This document shows, in pieces, positions 43,554 to 54,400 of a stretch of 64,000 nucleotides of DNA. The stretch is taken from the NCBI RefSeq assembly GCF_038725785.1, contig NZ_CP109796.1:5084001-5148000 (forward strand), written 5' to 3'. The DNA comes from Termitidicoccus mucosus (GTDB lineage Bacteria; Verrucomicrobiota; Verrucomicrobiia; Opitutales; Opitutaceae). Numbering within the stretch: position 1 is the stretch's first letter; each line of letters opens with the position of its first letter. The notes beneath the pieces are model-generated. The model did no database searches. It was not told the DNA's origin and worked only from the letters and a program-made list of their open reading frames with translations. Position numbers and translations under genes: made by a program.

Positions 43554-43565
43554 GAATAATTATTC
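43554..43565. promoter_or_regulatory. GAATA-N2-TATTC operator candidate, TonB receptor leader
   Basis: GAATAATTATTC is identical to the dyad at 13861. It lies about 50 bases after the inferred transcription start and 20 bases before the receptor start codon, so a bound repressor would block elongation or ribosome access. CTACATAAAAAT follows, as at the autotransporter site. Confidence 0.6.
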
Positions 43566-43585
43566 TACATAAAAATATAATTCTC

Positions 43586-46500
43586 ATGCATACTCGTATG
43601 ACTAAACTCGACAGCGCCCCGCGCAGTCTTCTTCTGCTGGTTTCCAGCATCTTGTTGTTTGTCCGCGCCGCTCCGGCGCAGGTGGTTTCCTCCCGGCCCG
43701 GCCCGGACGCCTCCGCGCCGATGAATATGCAGCCCCGTGTCGAGCCGCCGGGGGCGAAACCATCGGAGGAGCTTGTCGAGATGAGCCCGTTTGTCGTGCA
43801 GAGCGAGCGCGACACCGGCTATGTGGCCACCGATTCGCTGGCCGGCACGCGTTTTCGCACGCCGCTCAAGGACATCGCCGCGTCAATCAGCGTCGTGACC
43901 AAGGATTTGATGGACGACCTCGGAGCCAACACGCTGGAGGATTTGCTTGTATACACGGCGGGCACCGAGGTCATGGCCCCCGGCGGGAATTACTCCGGCT
44001 CTTATAGCAAATCGGACGGCTCGCAGAATTTCGAGGACCAGCGTGACACCGCGTCGTCCACCACCCGCGTGCGCGGCCTCGCGGCGGCGGACCAGACGCG
44101 CAATTTTTTCCTCAGCCCGTTCATACCGATGGACGGCTACAACACCCAGAGCGTCACGGTGAACCGCGGGGCCAACGCCATCCTCTTCGGTTTTGGCAGC
44201 CCGGCGGGCATCATAGAAAATTCACTGATCGCGCCGGCGTTCAAAAATCGCGGCAACGCGCGCTTCTCCTTCGGCAGTTACGACAGCCACCGGTTCTCCT
44301 TTGATCTGGAGCGCGTGTTGTGGAAAAACAAACTCGCCGTCCGCGTGGCCATGCTCGACGACAACCGCCGTTACGAGCAGTTGTTCTCCTTCCGCGACCA
44401 GGAACGGTATTTCGGCGCCGTCACCTACAAGCCGTTCAAATATACATCCATCCGCGTCAACGGCGAGCATGGCCACATCGACCAGCGCATGCCGCGCCTC
44501 GACCCGCCGATCGACAGCCTGACCACGTGGTGGGATTTTGACCAGCCGACGCGGACGAACGATTTCACCGCCAACAAAGTCCTCGACCCGTCGCGCGGCG
44601 TGGAGACGGCCTATCAACGCAACAACAATCTCGACGGCATGGCGGGCAACTGGGGCAACAACCCCGCGCTGGTTTATTACACGGTGGATGACGCCATGCC
44701 GTCGGATGTCTATATCGGCTATGTCAACGTGCCCGCGCAGTATATCAATCTCAACAACGGGGTCGGAACCTACCGCGTCCTGGCGCCGCGCAGCTCGCGC
44801 GAGATTGCGCAGTATGTCGCGCCCGTGGACCCGCTGGCCAGCTTCATGGTGGCCAAACAGATCACCGACCGCTCCATTTTTGACTACCGCACCTATATGA
44901 TCGACGGCCCCAACAGCGGGCTCTGGATTGATTTCGACACGGCGAACGTCGTGGCCGAGCAGTTGTTCCGCGCCGGCCCCGCCGGCCACGGCGGCGTCGA
45001 GATGGTCTATGATTACCAGCACAGCACCTCGTCCATGTATCGCACGCTGAACGGTTATCGCGGAAACAATATATTCATCGACGCCAACACCGTGACCATA
45101 GACGGGCGGCCCAATCCAAATTTCGGGCGCCCATTCCTTTCCTCCAGCGGCATGTATAACCATATAGACAATGTGCTGGAGACCTGGCGCGGCACGGCGT
45201 TTTTCCAGTATGATTTCCCGAAGCATGGCGGCGGCCTCCTCCTCCGGCTCCTCGGCGTGCAGAGCGTCAACCTCATGGGCTCGCGCTACGAGCGCGAGCA
45301 AAACCTCCGCTCCGGCTACAACGCGGCGGTGGACCCCGCCTTCTCGGTCGGCACCGCGGGCAACAACTCGCTGGGCACTTACCGCAAGATAACCAACATC
45401 GTCTATCTCGGGCCATCGCTTTACGGCAAGGAAAGCGCCGTCGGCGCGAACCTGCCGGGCGTGCGCGCGAGGATGGTTTTCCCCGCGACGGTGGATGTCA
45501 GGACGCTGAATCCCTCCACCAACTATGTGTGGGGCACGCAGACAGTTCCCGTTTATACCTACGAGGACGATTACGCCTACACCACCAACACCCGGCAGCG
45601 CGATCTCAGCAAGGTCGAGTCCACCGCCTTTGTCTGGCAGGGCAACTGGATGGACAACCTGCTCGTCTCCACCCTCGGCTGGAGAAAGGACACCGACCGG
45701 ACGCAGAAAGGCCCGGCAGCCGGGCAAAGCATCCCCGCCGATCCCGTCACCAAGACGATGAGCCTGACCGTCCCCGTTCCCATGGGCGAGACCATGAAGA
45801 CCAGCGCGGACACCTTCAGCTACGGGCTGGCGCTGCACGTGCCGCCGCGCTGGCTCGGGCGCATCCCCGGCAGACCCGCGCTCTCGTTTTATTATAATGA
45901 GTCGGAAAACTTCGACGTCGGCGCCGGTATGCGTGTCGACATTGTCGGCAACCACATCGCGCCGCAGCAGGGCACGACCGAGGAGCTCGGCTTCCGGGTT
46001 TCGGCGCTCAACAACCGCCTCAGTCTCCGGGCGACCTGGTATGAGACGACCCAGGACAACATGACCGACTCGCGCGTGCAGGTCATGCTGAACCGCGTTT
46101 ACGACTTGGAAATGCAGCTCATGGAAAACATGCCCAAGGCGCAGCTCGACGCCGCCGGCTACGTGGGCTACGACAGTCCCGGCGCCTCCGCGCTCTTCCG
46201 GCAATACCTCGCCAATTATCAATGGCGGGAATACAGCGTCAGGGACGACGGCACGCGCGATATTTCCGGCCCCGTCACCCCGTCGGGAATCGCCGCCGTC
46301 ACCCGCTCCATCTCCAAGGGCGTGGAAATCGAGGCGGTGTTCAATCCCACCAAGAACTGGCGCATCCTGCTCAACGTGGCCCGGCAAAAGGCCGTGCGCG
46401 GCGAGACCAGCGCGCTGCTCGACGCGCTCATCGCCGACCGGCTTCCCCAATGGCAAAACCCCGCCATCTGGGAATTCGACCTCACGACCGTGCAGCGCGT

Positions 46501-46990
46501 GGACAACTATGTGACCTCCTATATAACCGGCCCGATGACCACGGCCAAGCTGTCCAACGGCGAATGGACGCCCGAGCTGCGCGAATGGCGCGTGAATCTC
46601 GTCACCAATTACACCTTTGACCGCGGCTCGTTCCTCAAGGGCTGGGGCGTCGGAGGCGCCATGCGCTGGGAGGACAAGGTCGGCATCGGTTATCCCGTGA
46701 TCGACAATCCGGCGGACGATCCGGGCACGCCCCTGATCACGGACGTGAAAAATCCCTTCATGGGCCCGTCGATGACCACCTTCGACGCGTGGCTGACCTA
46801 CCGGAGAAAAATCTGGAAGGGCATCGATTGGAAAATCCAGCTCAACATAAGGAATCTCTTTAACAAAAACCTGTTCATCCCCGTGAGGGCGAACCCGGTG
46901 ACAAAAAATGATATCAACACCTACGACATCGCCGCCTATCGCATCGGCGCCGAGCGGACATATGAAATCACATCGACGTTCTCGTTTTAG
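43586..46990 (+). CDS. TonB-dependent receptor 2 (large, 1134 aa)
   Basis: An outer-membrane transporter with signal peptide SLLLLVSSILLFVRAAPAQ, a Pro-rich linker and the box ELVEMSPFVVQSERDTGY typical of large receptors in Opitutaceae. The plug spans ~75-215, with SISVVTKDLMDDLGANTLED, VRGLAAADQTRNFFL and VNRGANAILFGFGSPAG. The long barrel ends in TYEITSTFSF with the expected terminal Phe. Extended loops, such as around residues 330-420, suggest a glycan rather than a siderophore ligand. The promoter carries shared block A and the GAATA dyad. Three GH106-like glycosidase genes follow, the first starting 143 bases downstream, so import of rhamnose-containing oligosaccharides is the likely function. 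Confidence 0.92.
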   Translation: MHTRMTKLDSAPRSLLLLVSSILLFVRAAPAQVVSSRPGPDASAPMNMQPRVEPPGAKPSEELVEMSPFVVQSERDTGYVATDSLAGTRFRTPLKDIAASISVVTKDLMDDLGANTLEDLLVYTAGTEVMAPGGNYSGSYSKSDGSQNFEDQRDTASSTTRVRGLAAADQTRNFFLSPFIPMDGYNTQSVTVNRGANAILFGFGSPAGIIENSLIAPAFKNRGNARFSFGSYDSHRFSFDLERVLWKNKLAVRVAMLDDNRRYEQLFSFRDQERYFGAVTYKPFKYTSIRVNGEHGHIDQRMPRLDPPIDSLTTWWDFDQPTRTNDFTANKVLDPSRGVETAYQRNNNLDGMAGNWGNNPALVYYTVDDAMPSDVYIGYVNVPAQYINLNNGVGTYRVLAPRSSREIAQYVAPVDPLASFMVAKQITDRSIFDYRTYMIDGPNSGLWIDFDTANVVAEQLFRAGPAGHGGVEMVYDYQHSTSSMYRTLNGYRGNNIFIDANTVTIDGRPNPNFGRPFLSSSGMYNHIDNVLETWRGTAFFQYDFPKHGGGLLLRLLGVQSVNLMGSRYEREQNLRSGYNAAVDPAFSVGTAGNNSLGTYRKITNIVYLGPSLYGKESAVGANLPGVRARMVFPATVDVRTLNPSTNYVWGTQTVPVYTYEDDYAYTTNTRQRDLSKVESTAFVWQGNWMDNLLVSTLGWRKDTDRTQKGPAAGQSIPADPVTKTMSLTVPVPMGETMKTSADTFSYGLALHVPPRWLGRIPGRPALSFYYNESENFDVGAGMRVDIVGNHIAPQQGTTEELGFRVSALNNRLSLRATWYETTQDNMTDSRVQVMLNRVYDLEMQLMENMPKAQLDAAGYVGYDSPGASALFRQYLANYQWREYSVRDDGTRDISGPVTPSGIAAVTRSISKGVEIEAVFNPTKNWRILLNVARQKAVRGETSALLDALIADRLPQWQNPAIWEFDLTTVQRVDNYVTSYITGPMTTAKLSNGEWTPELREWRVNLVTNYTFDRGSFLKGWGVGGAMRWEDKVGIGYPVIDNPADDPGTPLITDVKNPFMGPSMTTFDAWLTYRRKIWKGIDWKIQLNIRNLFNKNLFIPVRANPVTKNDINTYDIAAYRIGAERTYEITSTFSF

Positions 46991-47133
46991 ATGAAACACA
47001 CCTTCGCATGGCCCGCCGCCCGGACTGTCGCCCTCCAAAACGTGGCACGGATTGCCGGCCCGTGGGGCGGTTCCGGAACGTGGACTGCGGATCTCTAGCC
47101 CCTCGCCACATGCCTGTTCCTAATTTCCTTTCC

Positions 47134-50100
47134 ATGAAATCTCTCGCCGCCGCCCTGTCCGTCCGTGTCGTCCTGCCCGCCTGCCTGTTGCTCGCGATGT
47201 CCGCGTTTCCCGTCGCGCCGGTCCGCGCCGCCGCGCCGCCGTCGCTTGAGCAGGATTTCGTCACCCCGCCCGACGAGGCGAGGCCGTGGGTCTTCTGGTT
47301 TTGGTCGGACGGCAACATCACGCGCGAGGGCATCACCGCCGATTTGGAGGCGATGCGGAGTGCGGGCATCGGCGGCGTGCTCATCATGGAGGTTGACCAA
47401 GGCGTGCCCAAGGGGCCGGTGCGGATGATGACCCCGGAGTGGCGGGCGATGTTCGCCTTTGCCGCGTCCGAGGCGAAGCGGCTCGGGCTGGGGCTCATCA
47501 TGAACAACGACCCCGGCTGGACCGGCTCGGGCGGCCCTTGGAACACGCCGGAAAACTCCATGCAAAAAGTGGTGTGGACGGAGCGGCGCGTGACCGGCCC
47601 GCGCGTGTTCGACGGCGAGTTGGAGCAGCCGGAGACCGTCAGGGACTTTTACCGGGACATCGCCGTGCTGGCGTTTCCCACGCCGGCGGCGGAGACGCGC
47701 GCGGTGCGTGATCTCCGGCCCGTGCTCACAACGAACACGGCGGCGGGCGGCGGACTCGCCGTGCTCATCGACGGCGACAAAACCACGGGCGTGCTCCTGG
47801 ACCGCCCGGAAAACCGCGGCGAGTGGCCGCTGGCGCGGCTGGACTTCCCCGGGCCGTTCGAGGCGTGCGCGTTCGAGGTCGCGGTCTCCTTCGCGCAACG
47901 CGGGGCGGGCCGCGTGCTGTGCGAGTTGCAGGCGTCCGACGACGGGCGCGTTTTCCGCGAGGTCGCGCGAGCGGAGGCCAACGCCGCGCCCAGGGTGTTC
48001 GCGCCCGTGCGCGCGGCGGTTTTCCGCGTGGTCCTCAGCGGCAACGATGCCTCGCTCGACGGCCTGCGCGTGGACGAGGTCGCGCTATCGTCGGCGTTCA
48101 GGATTGACGGACACGCCGCCAAGTCCGGGCTCGGGCTCGCGGCCTCGCCGGAGGAGCCGCCCGCCGCCGGCGAGGGGCTGGTTGTATCCAAGAAAAAGAT
48201 ACTCGATCTTTCGCCGTTCCTTCGCGGTCCGAGGCTGCGGTGGGAGGTGCCGGAGGGCGACTGGACGATCCTGCGCCTCGGCCGCACCTCGACGGGCAAG
48301 ACCAATTACCCGGCGCCCGCCGATGCGCGCGGGCTGGAGGTGGACAAGCTCAGCGCCGACGCGCTCGACGGGCATTTCGAGGGCTTTCTCGGGAAGCTCG
48401 TCGGCGACGCGGAGGCGGCGGGCGCGGGTGCGGAGACGTTTGCCGGCTTCCACATCGACAGTTGGGAGGTGGGCTACCAGAACTGGACGCCGCGCTTTCG
48501 CGAGGAGTTCCGGAGGCTGCGCGGCTACGACCCGCTGCCGTGGCTGCCGGTCCTCACGGGGCGCGCCGTCGGCGACGCCGCGTTGAGCGAACGCTTCCTG
48601 TGGGACATGCGCCGCACGATCTCGGACTTGCTCAACGAAAACTACGCGGGCCGCATGGCCGCGCTCGCGCACGGGCACGGGCGGATTTTTTCCCTCGAAG
48701 GCTACCGCAACGGTCCCTTCGATCCGTTGTCCTACGCGGGCCGGGCCGACCTGCCGGTGGCCGAGTTCTGGGCGGGCCCCGACCCGGATAACCTGCACCC
48801 GAGCGTGAAGGCGATGGCCTCCGCCGGGCACATTTACGGGCGGACGGTCATCGGGGCGGAGGCTTTCACGGCCTCCGATTTGCAAAGCCGCCACCGGCTG
48901 CACCCCTACGCGGCCAAGGCCGTCGGCGACGCGGCGTTTTGCGCGGGCATCAACCACTTCATCGTGCACCGCTACTCGATGCAGCCTTGGACGGACGGAC
49001 GCGAGCCGGGCATGACGATGGGCCCGTGGGGCTGGGAATACGAACGCACCGCCACGTGGTGGGGGCAGGCCGCCCGCCCGTGGCACGAATACCTCGCGCG
49101 CTGCCAGCACATGCTGCGCCAGGGGACCTTTGTCGCGGACCTGTGCTATTTGCAGGACGAGGAGGGCATCAAAAACCCGCCGCTGCGCGCCGAGGTGCTG
49201 CCCGCTCCGCCGCCGGGGCACGACTATGATTTCTGCTCCGCCGAGGTCGTGCTGGAGCGCATGTCCGTGAAGGACGGGCGCCTCGTGCTGCCCGGCGGCA
49301 TGAGCTACCGCGTGCTCGTGCTGCCGCGGCAGCGGTTGATGACGCCCACGCTTTTGCGCCGCATACGCGACCTCGTGCGCGACGGCGCGACGGTGCTCGG
49401 CGAGCCGCCGTTGCGCGCGCCGGGCCTCGAGAATTATCCCGCGTGCGACGACGAGGTGCGCGCGCTCGCGGCGGAACTGTGGGGCGATTGCGACGGCGCG
49501 CGCGTGCGCGTGCGGGCCTTCGGGAAGGGGCGCGTGATCCGGGGTTGCGAGCCCGGCGAGGTGCTGGCCGGCCCGGACTTTTCGTATTCTTTAAACGGAT
49601 ACGATAATGGGGCCGCCGCGCGCGTGCGCCACATCCACCGCTCGACTCCGGGACGCGAGATCTATTTCGTGGCCAATCTGGAGCCGGAGGCCGCGGACAT
49701 CGTGGCGTCGTTCCGCGTGGACGGGCTGCGTCCGGAGCTGTGGCGGCCCGAGACCGGGGCGATGGAGGCCGCTCCGGTGTATGATTGCGAGACCGTGGGC
49801 GGGGAAGGGTGCGTGCGGCTGCCGTTGAGGCTGGGACCGCGCGAGTCGGTTTTTGTCGTGTTTGCAAGGGACAGGCTGGCGGAGGCGTCGCGGCTGGTCT
49901 CCGTCGCGGGATTCGCGGACGCGAGGGCGGGGCGTCCCCTGGCCGGCGGCGGCGCGTCCGGCGATGGCGCGGCGCCGCGCGGCACGGCGGGATCGTTCAC
50001 CCTCGCGGCATGGGTGAAGCCGGGGGCGGAGATGGATGTGCCGCCCGAAGATTTCGGGGGCACGGCGGCGCTGCACGTTGCGCGCAACGACCTGCTCCAT

Positions 50101-51246
50101 CCACCGCAGGGCGCGGAAACGTTTCGCGAGCCGGGGGTCGCGGGCACGGGCCTCGCCGTGGGGCGCAATGTCATTTGCGTGCTTGAGCACGGCGCGTTTC
50201 ATTTCCCCGCCGTGCTCGTGCACCGGGCGTCCATCACGGATTGGACGCATGTCGCGGTGGTGTGGCAGGACGGTCGCCCGAGTCTCTATGTCAACGGGCG
50301 CCTGGCGCGCACGGGCTTGAAGTCACTGCGGGACGCACGCGGCTACATCCCCGCCTGGCGCGACGCAGCCGCGGGAAAATTCAAGGGCGAGCACTCCGTT
50401 CCTCAATTGTTTGACCGTGCCCTGGGCGAGCAGGAGATCCTCGCGCTCATGCGCTCCACGCCGGTGCGGGCGGCGGAGGCTCCGCCGGTGGAGGACGGGG
50501 TGGCAAAGACGGCGTCCGCGGCGCGGATGTTCGCGCCGGGCGGGCTTTCCGTGGACGGCGGTGAACCCGTGGCATGGCTCGCCGGCGCGGGGCGGCACGA
50601 GGGCAGGCGCGCCGACGGGCGCACGGTTGTGTTCGAGACCGGTCCGCTGCCGGAGGCGCTGCGGCTGGAGGGACCATGGCGGTTGCATTTCCCCGAGGGC
50701 CGCGGCGCGCCACCGGAGATTGTGCTGCCGGATTTGGCATCGTGGAGCGGACACGCCGAGCCGGGCGTGCGGTATTTTTCCGGGACGGCCACATATATGG
50801 CGGACTTCGAGCTTCCCGCCGGGTTGTCGGGCGAGGTGCGCCGCCTCTGGCTGGATCTGGGGGTGGTGCGGGAAATCGCGCGGGTGCGCCTGAACGGACG
50901 CGACCTCGGCGTGCTGTGGAAGCCTCCGTTCCGCGTCGATGTCACCGGCGTGGCGCGCGCGGGGGCCAACACGCTTGAAATCGATGTCACCAACACGTGG
51001 GTGAACCGACTGGTCGGCGACGAGCTGCTTCCGTCTGACCGCGAGTGGACGCGGGTGCCGCGCCGCCGTGGCTTCGCCCTGAAAGCCTGGCCGGACTGGT
51101 TTTTGCGCGGGGAGCGCAGTCCCGCCGGGCGGATTACCTTCACCACGTGGAAACATTATGAAAAAGATGCGCCGCTCCCGCCCTCCGGCCTGCTGGGTCC
51201 CGTCGTCATCCAGCCTGTCGCGAGGGCCGTCTCGCGTCCGCGATGA
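47134..51246 (+). CDS. GH106-like alpha-L-rhamnosidase with internal LamG-like domain
   Basis: A ~1370-residue secreted enzyme. The start at 47134 (MKSLAAALSVRVVLPACLLL) gives a signal peptide; an ATG at 47110 is possible. The catalytic barrel begins at WVFWFWSDGNITREGITADL, and candidate carboxylates lie in GFHIDSWEVGYQNWTPRF, ADLPVAEFW and VIGAEAFTASD, which align with the two downstream paralogues. Residues ~950-1110 form a LamG/concanavalin-like insert (GSFTLAAWVKPG, HVAVVWQDGRPSLYVNGRLA) that the paralogues lack. The C-terminus is a beta-galactosidase-type sandwich (RLNGRDLGVLWKPPFRVDVT). It should remove terminal alpha-L-rhamnose, for example from rhamnogalacturonan side chains; the extra lectin-like module may aid binding. 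Confidence 0.88.
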   Translation: MKSLAAALSVRVVLPACLLLAMSAFPVAPVRAAAPPSLEQDFVTPPDEARPWVFWFWSDGNITREGITADLEAMRSAGIGGVLIMEVDQGVPKGPVRMMTPEWRAMFAFAASEAKRLGLGLIMNNDPGWTGSGGPWNTPENSMQKVVWTERRVTGPRVFDGELEQPETVRDFYRDIAVLAFPTPAAETRAVRDLRPVLTTNTAAGGGLAVLIDGDKTTGVLLDRPENRGEWPLARLDFPGPFEACAFEVAVSFAQRGAGRVLCELQASDDGRVFREVARAEANAAPRVFAPVRAAVFRVVLSGNDASLDGLRVDEVALSSAFRIDGHAAKSGLGLAASPEEPPAAGEGLVVSKKKILDLSPFLRGPRLRWEVPEGDWTILRLGRTSTGKTNYPAPADARGLEVDKLSADALDGHFEGFLGKLVGDAEAAGAGAETFAGFHIDSWEVGYQNWTPRFREEFRRLRGYDPLPWLPVLTGRAVGDAALSERFLWDMRRTISDLLNENYAGRMAALAHGHGRIFSLEGYRNGPFDPLSYAGRADLPVAEFWAGPDPDNLHPSVKAMASAGHIYGRTVIGAEAFTASDLQSRHRLHPYAAKAVGDAAFCAGINHFIVHRYSMQPWTDGREPGMTMGPWGWEYERTATWWGQAARPWHEYLARCQHMLRQGTFVADLCYLQDEEGIKNPPLRAEVLPAPPPGHDYDFCSAEVVLERMSVKDGRLVLPGGMSYRVLVLPRQRLMTPTLLRRIRDLVRDGATVLGEPPLRAPGLENYPACDDEVRALAAELWGDCDGARVRVRAFGKGRVIRGCEPGEVLAGPDFSYSLNGYDNGAAARVRHIHRSTPGREIYFVANLEPEAADIVASFRVDGLRPELWRPETGAMEAAPVYDCETVGGEGCVRLPLRLGPRESVFVVFARDRLAEASRLVSVAGFADARAGRPLAGGGASGDGAAPRGTAGSFTLAAWVKPGAEMDVPPEDFGGTAALHVARNDLLHPPQGAETFREPGVAGTGLAVGRNVICVLEHGAFHFPAVLVHRASITDWTHVAVVWQDGRPSLYVNGRLARTGLKSLRDARGYIPAWRDAAAGKFKGEHSVPQLFDRALGEQEILALMRSTPVRAAEAPPVEDGVAKTASAARMFAPGGLSVDGGEPVAWLAGAGRHEGRRADGRTVVFETGPLPEALRLEGPWRLHFPEGRGAPPEIVLPDLASWSGHAEPGVRYFSGTATYMADFELPAGLSGEVRRLWLDLGVVREIARVRLNGRDLGVLWKPPFRVDVTGVARAGANTLEIDVTNTWVNRLVGDELLPSDREWTRVPRRRGFALKAWPDWFLRGERSPAGRITFTTWKHYEKDAPLPPSGLLGPVVIQPVARAVSRPR

Positions 51247-51269
51247 CGATGACCCCGGCCCCGCATCCT

Positions 51270-51293
51270 ATGTTTTGCGGTCGCGCAAAACAT
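51270..51293. repeat. Perfect 10-bp hairpin between rhamnosidase genes
   Basis: ATGTTTTGCG-GTCG-CGCAAAACAT is a perfect 10-bp stem with a four-base loop, 24 bases after the first rhamnosidase stop. No T-run follows. It is a candidate transcript-end or processing hairpin. Confidence 0.5.
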
Positions 51294-51315
51294 CTCCAGC
51301 GGGCACCAGGATGAA

Positions 51316-51361
51316 AGGAGCCGGGACATAAAGGAGAAAGATATTTTTCACCCCGGCTCCT
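51316..51361. terminator. Second hairpin between rhamnosidase genes
   Basis: AGGAGCCGGG (51316-51325) is the exact reverse complement of CCCGGCTCCT (51352-51361), with a 26-base loop containing ATTTTT. With the hairpin at 51270 it separates the first rhamnosidase from the second and may end or attenuate the upstream transcript. Confidence 0.45.
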
Positions 51362-51459
51362 CCCTTCGCATCCATCCAAAATGGCGGGAATCAATGTAGA
51401 ATACCCTTTATCAAAAAGCCGGATTTATTAATTCTGGTCCAGGATCAGAACCGTAATTT

Positions 51460-51471
51460 GAATAAATATTT
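51460..51471. promoter_or_regulatory. Near-match to the GAATA-N2-TATTC dyad
   Basis: GAATAAATATTT differs from the consensus dyad at one base (TATTT for TATTC). It is preceded by TAATTT, as at the autotransporter site (TAATTTGAATA in both). It lies 22 bases before the second rhamnosidase start, similar to the spacing at the TonB receptor. Confidence 0.4.
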
Positions 51472-51493
51472 CCTATCACAAAACACCGTCACC

Positions 51494-54400
51494 ATGAAAC
51501 GCAGGGAATTTATAAAAATCGGCTCGCTGGCGGGTGCATCGCTCGCGGTTTGCCAAACCGGGTTGTTTGCAAAAGTGCCGGAGTCCGGTGGAGCGGTCGC
51601 TGGCGACGCGGACGCCCCGGAACTCGCGAAGGCGTTTGCCCGCGTTCCGGATTCCGCGCGCCCGGGCGGTTATTGGTGGTGGCTCGACGGGCAGGTGAGC
51701 CGCGCGGGCATCACGCGCGACTTGGAGGAGTTTGCGGCGAAGGGCATTGGCAGCGTGCTTTTCGTCAACTCCACCAACCTCGGCCCGAGGGAGAGCAGGC
51801 GCAAGGGCGTCGCGTTTTTGTCGGAAGAGTGGATGGATTTATACAAGCACGCCGTGCGCGAGGCGGACCGGCTCGGCATCGAGTTTGGCGTAAACCTGAG
51901 CGGGGGCTGGTGCATGGGCGGACCATGGATCGGGCCGCGCGATTCGGGCCGCTGGTTCTTACAGTCGCGGATGGTCGTGACGGGGCCGCAAAAGTTCACC
52001 GGCGCGCTGCCGCTTCCGGGCAACCGCGACGGCTACGACAAGGTTTTCAATCCGCCCGGCTACAAGGATTATATAGATTTGCCGCTCGAAAAGCTGGATT
52101 ATCGCGACACCTGCGTGGTGGCATTCCGTGACGAGGCGGGCGAGGCGGCGCGCATCGGCGACAAGGAGAGGCTCGCACGTTTGCCGGCAAAAACCAACCG
52201 CCGGGATGCAAGCAACTTCACGCGGGCGCGCGACGTGATGGGGCCGGCGCTCGCGCCTTGGGCGGCGCACCCTGACGACAAGCCGGTCGCTCCGGACGAC
52301 GTGGTCGATCTGACCTCCCGCATGGGCCCAGACGGGCGGCTCGACTGGGAGGTGCCGCCGGGCCGCTGGGTGATCGTGCGCACGGGGCACCGCATGACCG
52401 GCTCGCGGCTCATGATCGCGCCGCCGGAGGCCGACGGCCTGTCGGTTGACTGGCTCGCAAGCAAGCCGGTCGATATACAATTTGAAAAACTCGGGCGTGT
52501 CTTTCTGGAAGGCGGAAAGGTCAACGGACGAAACACGCTGCAGTATTTCTGCAGCGACAGCTTCGAGGACGGGTTTCCGAACTGGACGGAAAGCATATTG
52601 GAGGAATTCGAGAAACGGCGCGGCTACGATCCGCGTCCCTACACGCCGGTGTTGAATGGTTTCATAATCGGCGGCGCAGAAATATCGGACCGGTTCCTGC
52701 ATGATTATAGAAAAACCGTCGCCGATTGCATGGCCGACAGGCATTACGCCTATTTCGGGGAAAAATGCCATGAGCTCGGCCTTGAAGCGCAGCATGAGTC
52801 GGCCGGGCCGAGCCGGTCGGGCACGATGTGCATGGATGCGTTGAAAAATCTCGGGCGCGCGGACCTGCCGATGGGCGAGTTCTGGGTGGGCCGCCAGCAC
52901 GAGGAGCCGGGCGGCCTCGACCCGAAGCTTGGCTACGGCGTGACGCGCCTCGAGGACGGCCAGAACAAGGTCACGAAAATGGTCGCTTCCGCCGCGCATA
53001 TCTACGGGCGCAGGACGGCGTCCGCGGAAGCGTTCACGTCGAACCGCCACTGGCAGGATGCGCCGGGCATGCTCAAGCAGGCGGCGGACCGCGCGTTTTG
53101 CGAGGGAATCAACCGGCTCTTCATGCACACCACGACGGCGAGCCGCCCCGAGGACGGGAAGCCGGGCTATGAATATTATGCGGGCACGCATTTCAACCCG
53201 AACGCGACGTGGTGGCATCATTCGGGTGCGTTTTTGAAATACATCGCGCGCTGCCAGCATTTATTGCGGCAGGGACTGTTTGTCGCGGATGTTTTATATT
53301 ACACGGGCGACTGGGCGCCGAACATCGTGCCGCCGAAGCAGCTCGATCCGTCGTTGGGCTTTGGCTACGACTACGACGCGTGCAACGCCGAGGTGCTGCT
53401 CGCGCGCCTGTCGGTGTCGCCGGAGGACGGACGGCTCGTGCTGCCCGACGGCATGAGCTACCGCTTGCTCGTGCTGCCGGAAACCGACCGCATGCCGGTC
53501 GAGGTCTTGGAAAAAATCAAGGTGCTCGTCGCGGCGGGCGCGACGGTGTCGGGGCCTCGTCCCGCGCGCGATCCGGGCCTGAAAAATTATCCCGGCTGCG
53601 ACCATGCGGTGGACCGGATGGCCCGCGAGGTGTGGGGCGATTGCGACGGGAAAACGCGCACGATGAACCGCCACGGACGCGGGCGCGTCTATTGGGGCGT
53701 CACGCCGCGGGAAATTCTCGCGAAGGACGGCGTCGGCCCGGATTTCGCCTGCGCGGAGAACGCGGACGCCGCCGCCCGCGCGACGGGTGTCGCGAACGCG
53801 AGCGGCACGGGGATGGATTTCATACACCGCAGCACCGGGGATGAGGAAATCTATTTTGTCGCCAACCAATCGGGCCGCGCGCAGACGCAGGATTGCAGTT
53901 TTCGGGTGGGCGGGCGCAAGCCCGAGATTTGGAACCCGCTCGATGGCACGATGCGCGCCGCCGCGCACCGGGAGGAACGCGGGCGCACGGCGCTTTCGCT
54001 GGAGTTTGCGCCGTTCCAGTCGTTTTTTGTCGTGTTTCCGGCAAAACCGTCGGGCCTTGCCAGGCAGGCGGGCGCGCGGAACTTCCCCGTGCAGGCGCCC
54101 GTGCGCGAGTTGTCCGGCCCGTGGACGGTGAAGTTTGATCCCGCGTGGGGCGGCCCGGCGGAAATCGAGTTTGCGAGATTGGAGGACTGGACGATGCGCG
54201 CCGAGGACGGCATCAAGCATTATTCCGGATCGGCGTTGTATATAAAACATTTCGATTATGAAAACGATGCCACGGCCGCGGATGATGAAAACGCCCGGCT
54301 CATGCTCGATCTTGGCGAGGTGCGGGACATCGCCGGCGTGCGGCTCAACGGCCGCGATCTCGGCACCGTGTGGACGGCGCCGTGGCGCGTCGATGTCACC

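Noticed and set aside
44222-47038. Very long open frame on the minus strand opposite the TonB receptor
   Set aside because: The plus-strand receptor has clear domains and motifs. The antisense frame has His/Arg/Val-rich composition with no family and arises from GC-rich third positions.
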